From RFSX01 sp965230215 (lineage in GTDB: Bacteria > Bacteroidota > Bacteroidia > Chitinophagales > Saprospiraceae), in contig CBDDKN010000001.1 of the NCBI GenBank assembly GCA_965230215.1, forward strand, positions 558,001-622,000: DNA of 64,000 nt, written 5' to 3'. The translations under genes and the position numbers were made by a program. The notes beneath the pieces are model-generated. The model worked only from the letters and a program-made list of their open reading frames with translations, did not search any database and was not told the DNA's origin. This document shows, piece by piece, positions 53,093 through 61,673 of the stretch. Numbering within the stretch: position 1 is the first letter of the stretch; each line of letters begins with the position of its first letter.

Positions 53093-53978
53093 CATATCAA
53101 AATTTTATGGCCAGCAGAGGGCGTTGGACCAGATCAGTTTTGAAGCTAAGGAAGGAGAAATATTAGGTTTGCTCGGACCAAATGGTGCTGGTAAAACTAC
53201 ATGTATGAAGATCATCAGCTGTTTTACTCCAGCCAGTGAGGGAGAGGCTAGTGTCTATGGTTTCGATCCTTCCTCCCAGGCTTTAGATGTTAAACGCATA
53301 TTAGGATACCTTCCGGAGCACAATCCTTTATATGGCTCTATGTATGTCAAGGAATATCTTTCTTTCGTGGCGGGAATTCATAAGATCAAGAACAAGAAAG
53401 CACGGATTGCGGAGTTAATTGAATTAACTGGGCTTGATAAGGAACAGAACAAGATGATTGGTCAGCTGTCCAAAGGGTATAAGCAGCGTGTGGGTATTGC
53501 CCAAGCGCTTATTCATGATCCCAAAGTGCTTATTCTTGATGAACCTATTTCCGGGTTGGATCCCAATCAAATAGTCGAAATCCGACAGCTCATTAAGAGT
53601 CTGAAAGAGGATAAGGTGATTATCTTTTCATCTCATATACTCCAGGAGGTCGAATCTCTTTGCGATAAGGTTGTGATTCTTGATAATGGGAAAATTGTAG
53701 CCGATAACGAAATAGAGCAAATTTCCACTGTTCAACATGAGGTTCAACCATTAATTGTGGAATTTAAAAATGATGTTGATTTAATAAAACTCCAGGCTAT
53801 AGATGGTACAATGAAAATTGAACCGATAGACAGCAAAAAGTATGTAATCTATGATATCAGCAAATCAGATATTCGTGAATTACTATTTGATTTTGCAGTG
53901 TCTGAGGGAAATAAATTGCTTGAAATGCACAGTTCGAAGAAGTCTCTTGAGAATGTGTTTAAATCATTAACCAAGTAG
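53073..53978 (+). CDS. gldA: ABC transporter ATPase, GldA-type
   Basis: A 302-residue ABC ATPase with Walker A LLGPNGAGKTTC, the signature QLSKGYKQRVGIAQAL and Walker B VLILDEPISGLDPNQ, followed by a C-terminal regulatory part. With the next two genes it forms the GldA-GldF-GldG transporter known to be needed for gliding in Flavobacterium johnsoniae, though many non-gliders also carry it. No ATG is available; TTG 53073 (then SIVLNNISKFYG) fits the family N-terminus and overlaps truB by 20 bases. Confidence 0.85.
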   Translation: MSIVLNNISKFYGQQRALDQISFEAKEGEILGLLGPNGAGKTTCMKIISCFTPASEGEASVYGFDPSSQALDVKRILGYLPEHNPLYGSMYVKEYLSFVAGIHKIKNKKARIAELIELTGLDKEQNKMIGQLSKGYKQRVGIAQALIHDPKVLILDEPISGLDPNQIVEIRQLIKSLKEDKVIIFSSHILQEVESLCDKVVILDNGKIVADNEIEQISTVQHEVQPLIVEFKNDVDLIKLQAIDGTMKIEPIDSKKYVIYDISKSDIRELLFDFAVSEGNKLLEMHSSKKSLENVFKSLTK

Positions 53979-53983
53979 TTAGT

Positions 53984-54715
53984 ATGATCAGCATATTCAA
54001 AAAAGAACTTGGTTATTTTTTCAGCTCATTGACTGGTTATATTGTCATGATTGTATTCCTTGTGATGACAGGTGCATTCATTTGGATTTTTTCAAGTACC
54101 AGTGTACTCAATTATAATTACGCCAGTCTAGGACAGTTGTTTGCCATCGGTCCAATTGCATTTATGTTTCTTATACCTGCCATCACCATGCAGAGCTTTG
54201 CTGATGAAAACCAGAATGGAACGCTTGAGTTTCTCCTGACAAAGCCCTTGCGCGATATAGATATCGTATTGGGTAAATACCTTGCGGTTTGTGTATTGAT
54301 AGTTTTGGCACTAATACCTACCTTGATCTATTATTACTCGATCTATAAGCTGGGCTCTCCTGTTGGTAATATTGATGGTGGCGCAGTGGTCGGTTCATAT
54401 ATAGGCTTATTTATGCTGGGGGCTATTTTTGCGTCTGTTGGCTTGTTTGTTTCAAGTATAAGTACGAACCAGATAGTTGCGTTTATTGCTTCGGCGTTTG
54501 CTTGCTTTGCCTTGTTCTGGGTTTTTGATTTTATAAGTCAATTGCCTTTTGCTTACGGCAGGTTTGATAATTTGATTCAGTCATTTGGTATTGAATATCA
54601 TTATGAAAACATCAATAAGGGTAGAATTGATAGCAGAGATATTGTCTATTTTTTAAGTCTTATTGCCATGTTCCTGTGGTTGTCTATTGTTTCACTTCAA
54701 AAGCGTAAATGGTGA
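53984..54715 (+). CDS. gldF: ABC-2 type permease, GldF-type
   Basis: A 243-residue permease with six hydrophobic segments, ABC-2 type, beginning MISIFKKELGYFFSSLTGY. The stretch DENQNGTLEFLLTKPL is typical of this group. It pairs with GldA five bases upstream and GldG, whose ATG overlaps its stop by 7 bases. The transported substrate is unknown. Confidence 0.87.
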   Translation: MISIFKKELGYFFSSLTGYIVMIVFLVMTGAFIWIFSSTSVLNYNYASLGQLFAIGPIAFMFLIPAITMQSFADENQNGTLEFLLTKPLRDIDIVLGKYLAVCVLIVLALIPTLIYYYSIYKLGSPVGNIDGGAVVGSYIGLFMLGAIFASVGLFVSSISTNQIVAFIASAFACFALFWVFDFISQLPFAYGRFDNLIQSFGIEYHYENINKGRIDSRDIVYFLSLIAMFLWLSIVSLQKRKW

Positions 54716-56421
54716 GTGAGATGAAGAATAGAAGAACCCAGTTGTTGTTCCAAAGTGCTTTGATTTTGGCCATTGTTATTTTGGTCAATATTATTGCTAG
54801 CAGGTTTAACTTTTTCATAGACCTGACGGAAGACAAGAGATTTACGCTTGAGTCTTCAACCCTGGATCTTATTGATGATGTGGACGATATCATATATATT
54901 GATGTATTGCTTGAGGGAGAATTAAATTCTAGTTTCACGAGCCTTCGGAACAGATTGGTAGAAATTCTGAACAGATTTTCGAAACGCAATCCCAATATAA
55001 GCTTTGCATTCAGTAATCCTTCAGAAGGAAGTATTGAGGAGATTAATAACATGAGAGAGAGTCTCAGAAATGATGGGGTTATTCCTACCACATTATTTAT
55101 GTTCGAGAATGATCAGCGTGTCGAAAAACTAATATATCCCTATGCTATTATAAATTTTGGTGATCGTCGTATCCCGGTAAATTTACTTGAACCTATTGCC
55201 AGAGGTGAAAATGAGGAACAAGCGGTCAACAGGTCGGCCATGTTGCTTGAATACAAGCTGGCGAGTTCCATTGCTAAACTAATGCAGGAACGCGCACCAA
55301 TTGTTATGTTTACAGAAGGCAACGGAGAGCTGGAGGGAAGTCAGACGGCCATGCTTGAGACTTTACTGTCAAGAACAATGCGTACTGGCCGGATTAATCT
55401 TGATAGCACCTATTATATTGATTCCAACATTGATTTGTTAATAGTGGCAAGGCCTCAAGAAGCTATCAGTCAACGGAGCCAGTTTATATTGGATCAGTAC
55501 CTGATGAAAGGCGGTAAGATCATTTGGCTTATAGATCAGTTTTATATCAATCTTGATAGTATCAACAATAATAAGGTCTATGTTCCTAAGCCCGTTGAGC
55601 ATGGTCTGGATGATATGTTCTTCAAGTATGGGCTTAGAATAAATAGGAATGTTGTCCTGGATCTTGAGAATTCCAAGATACCTCAAGTGTATGGAATGGC
55701 AGGAAATCGAGTTCAGCAACAATTGTTTCCATGGGTATTTCATCCACTATTGCAAGCTAATCCTGAAAATGCCATTGTAAAAAATATCGATAGGGTAGCT
55801 TCTACTTTTCCAAGTACTATTGAAGTATTGGAGGGAAGAGAAGGATTAAGTTCACAAACATTACTGACCAGTTCAAGGTACAGCCGATTTCAGGTATACC
55901 CCTCAATCAATATCTCTTTTGAAATACTGAGGCTTGAACAAAGACCTGAAGCCTATAACAAGTCTTTCCTTCCGGTTGCCGTTCTCCTTGAAGGGGAGTT
56001 CGAATCATTGTTTAAAAATCGTGTATCTCAGGAAATGCTGTCAGGACTCCAGGCCATAAATGAGACATTTATCGAAAAGTCACCATCTACACAACAAGTC
56101 TTTATTGCAGATAGCGATATAATCAAGAACCTATATGATCCTTCTTCAAACAGGATTACCCCTATGGGTTACAATAAGTGGGAAGAATATACCTATGAAG
56201 GGAATGAGGACTTCATTATAAACACCATTGACTTTATGCTTGATGATTATGGGCTGGTTAATGCACGCAGTAAAAACTATAAGCTTCGACTATTGGATCA
56301 GGTTAAATTGAGGAATGAAAAATTGAAATGGCAAGTGATTAATATGGTGCTGCCGGTGGTTTTGGTTATTCTGGGTGCGTTTGTTTTTGCTTATCTGCGC
56401 CGAAGAAGGTATACAGCTTAA
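54709..56421 (+). CDS. gldG: Gliding-associated ABC transporter accessory protein GldG
   Basis: A 570-residue membrane-anchored protein with one N-terminal helix (about 12-32) and one C-terminal helix (about 545-563, VLPVVLVILGAFVFAYLRRRR) enclosing a large extracytoplasmic domain. FFIDLTEDKRFTL after the first helix and IVMFTEGNGELEGSQ in the middle are typical of the GldG/DUF4350-like family. It forms one operon with gldA and gldF. ATG 54709 is used; ATG 54721 is also possible. It ends 4 bases into the convergent SRPBCC gene. Confidence 0.87.
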   Translation: MVSEMKNRRTQLLFQSALILAIVILVNIIASRFNFFIDLTEDKRFTLESSTLDLIDDVDDIIYIDVLLEGELNSSFTSLRNRLVEILNRFSKRNPNISFAFSNPSEGSIEEINNMRESLRNDGVIPTTLFMFENDQRVEKLIYPYAIINFGDRRIPVNLLEPIARGENEEQAVNRSAMLLEYKLASSIAKLMQERAPIVMFTEGNGELEGSQTAMLETLLSRTMRTGRINLDSTYYIDSNIDLLIVARPQEAISQRSQFILDQYLMKGGKIIWLIDQFYINLDSINNNKVYVPKPVEHGLDDMFFKYGLRINRNVVLDLENSKIPQVYGMAGNRVQQQLFPWVFHPLLQANPENAIVKNIDRVASTFPSTIEVLEGREGLSSQTLLTSSRYSRFQVYPSINISFEILRLEQRPEAYNKSFLPVAVLLEGEFESLFKNRVSQEMLSGLQAINETFIEKSPSTQQVFIADSDIIKNLYDPSSNRITPMGYNKWEEYTYEGNEDFIINTIDFMLDDYGLVNARSKNYKLRLLDQVKLRNEKLKWQVINMVLPVVLVILGAFVFAYLRRRRYTA

Positions 56422-56858
56422 TCCTCGAGATACTGTTTTAAAAATAAGAGCACTTGTGGCCAACTGTTCGTCATCAGTTCATAGTACCAATCATCCTCAT
56501 TTCGCTTTTCAAAACCATCATGAATAATTGTCAATTTACTGCGATTAGAACCAATAGATTCTGCATCTATTTTGAGTGTATAGGGACCAAAAATGCCCTT
56601 GTCCGAAGTGATATATAGTAAGTCTTCGAGATGCAAATAGCCCCTTTGACTATACATTGATATTTTGGAGGTTTGGATAAACTTGATACCAGCTTCTGAT
56701 TGAAGCCAAATTAAAACATAAAATCCACCAGGTTTAAGATCTATACGGCTGCTTTTGATGCCCCACCATTCCGACAATTTTTGCGGCTTAACAAATGCTT
56801 GCATTATATCGGAAACATCTGTTTTAATAATTATTTCAGATTGTATTTGCCTTTTCAA
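56418..56858 (-). CDS. SRPBCC (AHSA1-like) domain protein
   Basis: A 146-residue protein with the START-like SRPBCC fold of the AHSA1 branch: KPQKLSEWWGI, DLKPGGFYVL, TSKISMYSQRGYL and a closing NSWPQVLLFLKQYLED. The family binds hydrophobic ligands or acts as a co-chaperone; the role is unknown. It is the last gene of a minus-strand series (lipoprotein, SCO1, cytochrome c, SRPBCC) with a 1-base gap to cytochrome c. Confidence 0.82.
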   Translation of the reverse strand: MKRQIQSEIIIKTDVSDIMQAFVKPQKLSEWWGIKSSRIDLKPGGFYVLIWLQSEAGIKFIQTSKISMYSQRGYLHLEDLLYITSDKGIFGPYTLKIDAESIGSNRSKLTIIHDGFEKRNEDDWYYELMTNSWPQVLLFLKQYLED

Positions 56859-56859
56859 A

Positions 56860-57255
56860 TTATGGTTTGCATTTGGTCAATTGGTCTCGCGTATGATCAA
56901 TCTGATACTCCAGATCCATACCGTTCATATCGTTGATGATGTAATTTATTATGTTGTTAATCTCGATATCCCTGAGTGTTTTTATACCAGCCATCTCAAG
57001 CGAGTACTCCTCTTTATTCTGCCCATAGCGAATAATACAGGGCATGTTGTCTAAATCGACCGCGCTTTCTTTAAGATTATTAATAGCCGGATAAAGTCTT
57101 GAGACGCCACTGCCGTCAGGCATGTGGCAGGTGGCACAGTTGGTCTCGTATAGTGACTTCCCTTGAATGTAATTGGTGTTGTCACATCCACCAGAACAAA
57201 TAAGAAGCAATAAAAAAAGATAAACAACGGCCTGGCTATTTTTCATATTCTTCAA
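56860..57255 (-). CDS. Lipoprotein cytochrome c (class I)
   Basis: A 131-residue c-type cytochrome. The haem site is Cys40-Ala-Thr-Cys43-His44 in NCATCHMPDGSG; a methionine in SLEMAGIKTL is the likely sixth ligand. The hydrophobic N-terminus followed by CSGGC suggests a lipid anchor, so it acts at the periplasmic face. The start overlaps the end of the SCO1 gene by 20 bases. It could deliver electrons to, or be assembled with, a copper oxidase served by SCO1, but no oxidase subunit is in the window. Confidence 0.88.
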   Translation of the reverse strand: MKNMKNSQAVVYLFLLLLICSGGCDNTNYIQGKSLYETNCATCHMPDGSGVSRLYPAINNLKESAVDLDNMPCIIRYGQNKEEYSLEMAGIKTLRDIEINNIINYIINDMNGMDLEYQIDHTRDQLTKCKP

Positions 57256-57847
57256 GTAGGGTGTCTATATCCTTGAGGAGTCTTGTTACATCGTCGGCAT
57301 CTGTGCCTTCAGCAAATGATCTGATATGTCTTGACTTATCAACTAGAATTATCTTTCCTGAATGATCGAAACCTCCGGGCGCATCCGGATCTTCGAGTGC
57401 TGCAACGAAATACTCATTGGCCATGTCAAGTAGAGAATCTTTACTACCTGTCAGGAATATCCACTTATCTGTATCTACATTTAAATCTGCTGCATACGAT
57501 TTTAATTTCTCAGGTGTATCTCGCTTTGGATCAATAGTATGGCTTACCATCTTTATCCTGTCATCTTTTTCATATTTGTCATATATCCTCAGCATTTGTT
57601 TTTTAACCACAGGACATATTGAAGGACAGGATGTAAAGAAGAAATCAGAAACATAGATAAAGTCTGCAAGGCTGGCATTATTAACCAAGTTGCTATCTGA
57701 GCTGATGAATTCAAAATCCGGGATGCTGTGATAACTGGTATCACTATCTACAATTTCAATTTGTCCAATAATGGGCAGTGGTTTCACTTCCTGCTGACAA
57801 GATGTTACCAGTACGATAGCTGATAAAATTGTAAGAAATTTCTTCAT
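57236..57847 (-). CDS. SCO1/SenC-family copper chaperone lipoprotein
   Basis: A 203-residue protein with a lipoprotein signal (LVTSC, Cys17) and a thioredoxin-like SCO domain. The copper ligands are Cys74 and Cys78 in FFTSCPSICPVV and a distal histidine in GGFDHSGKII. SCO proteins help build the CuA centre of cytochrome oxidase or act as thiol sensors. It overlaps the cytochrome c gene and follows a small lipoprotein gene by 1 base, forming a compact respiratory-type operon. Confidence 0.9.
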   Translation of the reverse strand: MKKFLTILSAIVLVTSCQQEVKPLPIIGQIEIVDSDTSYHSIPDFEFISSDSNLVNNASLADFIYVSDFFFTSCPSICPVVKKQMLRIYDKYEKDDRIKMVSHTIDPKRDTPEKLKSYAADLNVDTDKWIFLTGSKDSLLDMANEYFVAALEDPDAPGGFDHSGKIILVDKSRHIRSFAEGTDADDVTRLLKDIDTLLEEYEK

Positions 57848-57848
57848 G

Positions 57849-58238
57849 CTAATTGTTTTTTAAATACTCTTGCGCCCGTGCAATAGCTGACTGCATATCG
57901 TCACTGACTTTGGTAATTTTGGTCAGCTCGTTATTGAGGTAATCAAGCCTGTCTTCTTTTGGAGCATCATCCAATTTTTTGAATTCCCCAAAATCTGCCA
58001 TCCAACTCATCATGCCTTCATCTGCATTGTCAAGATCTGTTAGTAAAACCATTGCCAGGGAGTCCTGACTATCCAGTTTTCTAATCTCCTTTTTTAACTT
58101 GTGGATGGTCGTCATTTCCGGCATGATTTCATCATGAACGTACATAACATCATCGTAAAGTGATTTTATCTCAGGATCAGATGTGTCTGGTCTGCATGAG
58201 AATAATATAAGTGGAAATAATAGATAAATAAGTCTCAT
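57849..58238 (-). CDS. Small helical lipoprotein of unknown function
   Basis: A 129-residue lipoprotein (signal ending ILFSC, Cys15) with a helical, charged mature part (IHKLKKEIRKLDSQDSLA, LNNELTKITKVSDDM) that may form a coiled coil. No known domain. It contains MMSWMADFGEF, which gives several Met residues near each other as in some metal-binding proteins, but this is only suggestive. It is the first gene of the SCO1-cytochrome c operon, with 1 base to SCO1. Confidence 0.7.
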   Translation of the reverse strand: MRLIYLLFPLILFSCRPDTSDPEIKSLYDDVMYVHDEIMPEMTTIHKLKKEIRKLDSQDSLAMVLLTDLDNADEGMMSWMADFGEFKKLDDAPKEDRLDYLNNELTKITKVSDDMQSAIARAQEYLKNN

Positions 58239-58355
58239 ATTTACTCAACTATCGGTTATATAATTTGTTCCAAAATTACTGAGGAATTACAGACAAAACG
58301 AAAAGGAGCTTATTTAAATCGAATAAAAATTAGTTTGTTCTATTAAGCTAAGAAA

Positions 58356-59759
58356 ATGAAAAGATCGATTGTTTGGTTTCGCAATGACTTAAGACTGCAT
58401 GACAATGAAGCTCTTCATGATGCAATTCTTGAGAATGATGAAGTCATTCCCGTTTATATATTTGACGAACGCGTTTTTTACGGAAAGACAAAGTTTGGTT
58501 TTGCAAAAACAGGACGTTTCCGATGTCAGTTTATTATTGAATGTATCGAAGATCTCAGATCCCGTCTCAGAAAGAAAAATAGTGATCTTATTGTAAGAGT
58601 CGGCAAACCAGAGATCATTATTCCTGATCTGGCTAGAGAGTTCAAGACAAGTTATGTGTATTGTAACAGGGAAAGAACACAAGAAGAGGTGGATGTTCAG
58701 GATGAGCTCGAGAACAATTTATGGCAGATCGGACAAGAGGTAAGATACTTCAGGGGCAAGATGTTGTACTACACAGCTGACCTTCCTTTTCCTATATCTC
58801 ATTGTCCTGATGTCTTTAGCCAATTCAGAAAAGAGGTAGAGCGTTACATACCGATACGTGAGCCTTTGGATGAGCCAAAGGGCGATATAAATACACCTGT
58901 AGATCTGCTGGAGTCCGGTGATATTCCTGACTTAGGAGACTTTGGTCATATTCTTGAAGAAACTTACAAGCCCATAGTAAAAGGAGGGGAGACCGAAGCC
59001 CTAAATGCGCTGAAATATTATCTGTGGGACAGTGATTTGATATCCACATATAAAGAAACCCGAAACGGTCTTCTGGGCAGAGACTATTCAAGTAAATTGT
59101 CGGCTTATTTGTCACAAGGTTGTCTTTCGCCTAAGCGCATATATTATGAAGTGAAATCTTACGAACAGGAGCGTACTAAAAATAAATCAACTTATTGGTT
59201 GATATTCGAACTCCTGTGGCGTGACTTTTTCAGATTTATGGCAAAAAAGCATGGGAACCACATCTTCACCATGGCAGGCACACGCAATGAGAAGCAACCT
59301 GAATACTATGATAAGCCAGAGTTGTTTGACAAATGGAAGGAAGGGTCTACTGGAGTTCCGTTTATTGATGCAAACATGCGTGAATTGAATTCTACAGGTT
59401 TTATGTCCAATAGGGGAAGACAGAACGTCGCTAGTTTTCTTGTTAAGGATATAAAGGAAAATTGGATTAAAGGAGCAGAGTATTTTGAGTCTCTTCTGAT
59501 AGACTATGATCCGGCAAGTAATTATGGAAATTGGAATTATATCGCAGGTGTGGGTTCCGATCCCCGGGAAGACAGATATTTTAATATCGCTACTCAGGCC
59601 AGACGATATGATCCTGACGCAGCTTTTGTCAAACATTGGATTCCAGAACTAAATGAAGCGCCTTTGAATTTAATTCACAATCCTTTTGAGGCTGATGATG
59701 AAGATTTACACAGGCAGTTTGATTATCATCCGCCATGTCTGCATATTAAGTCCTGGTAG
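58356..59759 (+). CDS. Cryptochrome DASH
   Basis: A 467-residue photolyase/cryptochrome-family flavoprotein. The N-terminal photolyase fold begins SIVWFRNDLRLHDNEAL; the FAD domain has LLGRDYSSKLSAYLSQGCLS and WRDFFRFMAKKHG. The segment YGNWNYIAGVGSDPRED followed by FNIATQARRYDP marks the DASH group, which repairs cyclobutane dimers in single-stranded or looped DNA. It is divergent from the SCO1 operon and ends 14 bases into the convergent MFS gene. Confidence 0.93.
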   Translation: MKRSIVWFRNDLRLHDNEALHDAILENDEVIPVYIFDERVFYGKTKFGFAKTGRFRCQFIIECIEDLRSRLRKKNSDLIVRVGKPEIIIPDLAREFKTSYVYCNRERTQEEVDVQDELENNLWQIGQEVRYFRGKMLYYTADLPFPISHCPDVFSQFRKEVERYIPIREPLDEPKGDINTPVDLLESGDIPDLGDFGHILEETYKPIVKGGETEALNALKYYLWDSDLISTYKETRNGLLGRDYSSKLSAYLSQGCLSPKRIYYEVKSYEQERTKNKSTYWLIFELLWRDFFRFMAKKHGNHIFTMAGTRNEKQPEYYDKPELFDKWKEGSTGVPFIDANMRELNSTGFMSNRGRQNVASFLVKDIKENWIKGAEYFESLLIDYDPASNYGNWNYIAGVGSDPREDRYFNIATQARRYDPDAAFVKHWIPELNEAPLNLIHNPFEADDEDLHRQFDYHPPCLHIKSW

Positions 59760-60948
59760 CTTGTCTTGACATGCCCTTATATTTAATTGCAAATATGAAG
59801 GCCACTATGAAAGCAAATACAGCTGGAATAAGCCATATTCGACCCCATAAGTGTTCATTTGCTGAAATCGTATAGATAGAAATTGTCTTACCAGCAACAA
59901 AAGAACCAATGAATGCGCCTAGCCCCAAAGTGATCAGCGAGAAGAAACCCTGTGCTGTGCTTCTCAATTCAGAAGGTACCCTGATGTCAAGTAAGATTTG
60001 AGCGGTTAACAATGCCAGGACATATGAAGGGCCATGCATGGCAATAGCCAGCATATACATCCACTCGATATTATCTTGCACTGCATATGCAATGATCAGA
60101 TACCTCAGTCCCCAAAAAGTGAGCCCCGTCAGTATCAACCATTTTAGTTTAATATACCGGAAGAGGAATGGAAGAGAAAGCATGATGATGATCTCCGTAA
60201 ACTGTCCCACAGCCATTTTGCCTGCAGCATGTCTAATACCCATCTCATTAAGGAAAGGATTAAGAAAGCTGTAATAATAGGCTGAGGGAATACATATAAG
60301 CGCTATGCAAAAAATGAGAATACGAAATCCATTGTCATCTAACAGTTTTCTTAATTCAGGACTCGTAAGCATAGCCTTGAAAGAGCTCACTTTTGCTGCA
60401 GGAGGTTTGGTAGATGGCAATGTAAAAGAATAAAACGCTAGTAGTAAAGATACCAGGGCTGCAATTCTCATAGGTACTGCAACCGCCTCAATTTTTAAAT
60501 AGCTGACCAGAACACCGGAAGAGATCCATGCTATGGTGCCCCATACTCTTATTTTGGGGAATTCGGTTTTGGCGTCTTTAAGATGTTGAAAACATGCGGC
60601 ATTTGTAAGCGAGAAGCTGGGGATGAAAATCAACATATATACAAGTATCAGAGGGTAGAACAGATTGAAACTTCTGGTGTACGAAAGTATGTACAATACA
60701 ATGGCTCCTGAAAACTGGAGGATTCCCAATACCTTTTCTGTCGAAAAATATCGGTCGGTCAGCAAGCCGATTGCAAATGGGCTGATAGCAGCTGCTACGG
60801 CAGATGATCCATATACCAAACCAATTTGTGTACCTGTGAAGCCAAGCCCTTGCATGAGGTAGGTGCCGGCTGTAACATACCAACTTCCCCAGACAAAGAA
60901 TTGTAGAAACATCAACAAGGATAATCTTGTAGACAGGTTTAATTTCAT
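59746..60948 (-). CDS. MFS permease, nucleoside:H+ symporter-like
   Basis: A 400-residue membrane protein with 12 hydrophobic segments. LQFFVWGSWYVTAGTYL at the N-terminus and SPFAIGLLTDRYFSTEKVLG match the NHS (NupG/XapB) branch of the major facilitator superfamily, which imports nucleosides. The substrate is inferred from family only. It directly abuts the lolD-like ATPase gene upstream (stop and start adjacent at 60948/60949). Confidence 0.85.
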   Translation of the reverse strand: MKLNLSTRLSLLMFLQFFVWGSWYVTAGTYLMQGLGFTGTQIGLVYGSSAVAAAISPFAIGLLTDRYFSTEKVLGILQFSGAIVLYILSYTRSFNLFYPLILVYMLIFIPSFSLTNAACFQHLKDAKTEFPKIRVWGTIAWISSGVLVSYLKIEAVAVPMRIAALVSLLLAFYSFTLPSTKPPAAKVSSFKAMLTSPELRKLLDDNGFRILIFCIALICIPSAYYYSFLNPFLNEMGIRHAAGKMAVGQFTEIIIMLSLPFLFRYIKLKWLILTGLTFWGLRYLIIAYAVQDNIEWMYMLAIAMHGPSYVLALLTAQILLDIRVPSELRSTAQGFFSLITLGLGAFIGSFVAGKTISIYTISANEHLWGRIWLIPAVFAFIVAFIFAIKYKGMSRQATRT

Positions 60949-61608
60949 TTAAGACATGGTTCTGAGTTTACCATCTATCATTTCAAGGCAGCGATCACTT
61001 AATCCAGCCAATTCCTGATTGTGTGTGACAATTACAAATGACTGTCCGAAATCTTCTTTCAAACGTACCAGTAGCTTGTGTAACTCCTGCGAAGTCTGTG
61101 TGTCCAGGTTGCCGGTAGGTTCATCTGCGAAAATGATTGAAGGTTTGTTGACAAGTGCACGCGCTACCGCAACACGTTGTTGTTCACCGCCAGATAATTG
61201 ATTGGGTTTATGATCGAGTCTCTCACTGAGTCCTAAATAGTCTAGTAGTTCTTCAGCACGTTTTGTAGCTTCTGCTTTTGATTGCTTGTTGATGAGTGCA
61301 GGGATACTTACATTCTCCAATGCTGTAAACTCAGGAATCAAGTGATGAAACTGAAATATAAATCCAATGGTCTCATTTCTAAACTTTGATAACTTCTTTG
61401 CTGAAAGTGAAAACACATCCTGCCCATTCAATAGTACGGTGCCCTTATCTGGTTTATCCAAAGTGCCTAATATATGAAGCAAGGTACTTTTTCCGGTACC
61501 TGACTTACCCACAATACTGGTTATACTGGATCCGCCTATTTCAAGGTCTACACCTTTGAGAACTTCGAGTTTATCGTAAGATTTGTAAATTCCTGTAGCA
61601 ACTAACAT
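60949..61608 (-). CDS. LolD-like ABC transporter ATPase
   Basis: A 219-residue ABC ATPase of the MacB/LolD type: Walker A GKSGTGKST (34-42), signature LSGGEQQRVAVARAL and Walker B IIFADEPTGNLD. LolD works with LolC/E to release lipoproteins from the inner membrane, but no permease gene is adjacent, so MacB-type or other roles remain possible. It is divergent from the glycosyltransferase gene at 61674, with a 20-base palindrome between. Confidence 0.88.
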   Translation of the reverse strand: MLVATGIYKSYDKLEVLKGVDLEIGGSSITSIVGKSGTGKSTLLHILGTLDKPDKGTVLLNGQDVFSLSAKKLSKFRNETIGFIFQFHHLIPEFTALENVSIPALINKQSKAEATKRAEELLDYLGLSERLDHKPNQLSGGEQQRVAVARALVNKPSIIFADEPTGNLDTQTSQELHKLLVRLKEDFGQSFVIVTHNQELAGLSDRCLEMIDGKLRTMS

Positions 61609-61618
61609 AGCCCTAAAC

Positions 61619-61638
61619 TATTAAAATTAATTTTAATA
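61619..61638. promoter_or_regulatory. 20-base perfect palindrome between lolD-like and glycosyltransferase genes
   Basis: TATTAAAATTAATTTTAATA is identical to its reverse complement and lies in a 65-base divergent intergenic region, 11 bases from the lolD-like start and 36 from the glycosyltransferase start. It is all A and T, so chance is a serious alternative to an operator. Confidence 0.3.
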
Positions 61639-61673
61639 CATTCGTCTCTTTGACCCTTTGCAATTTTAGAAGC

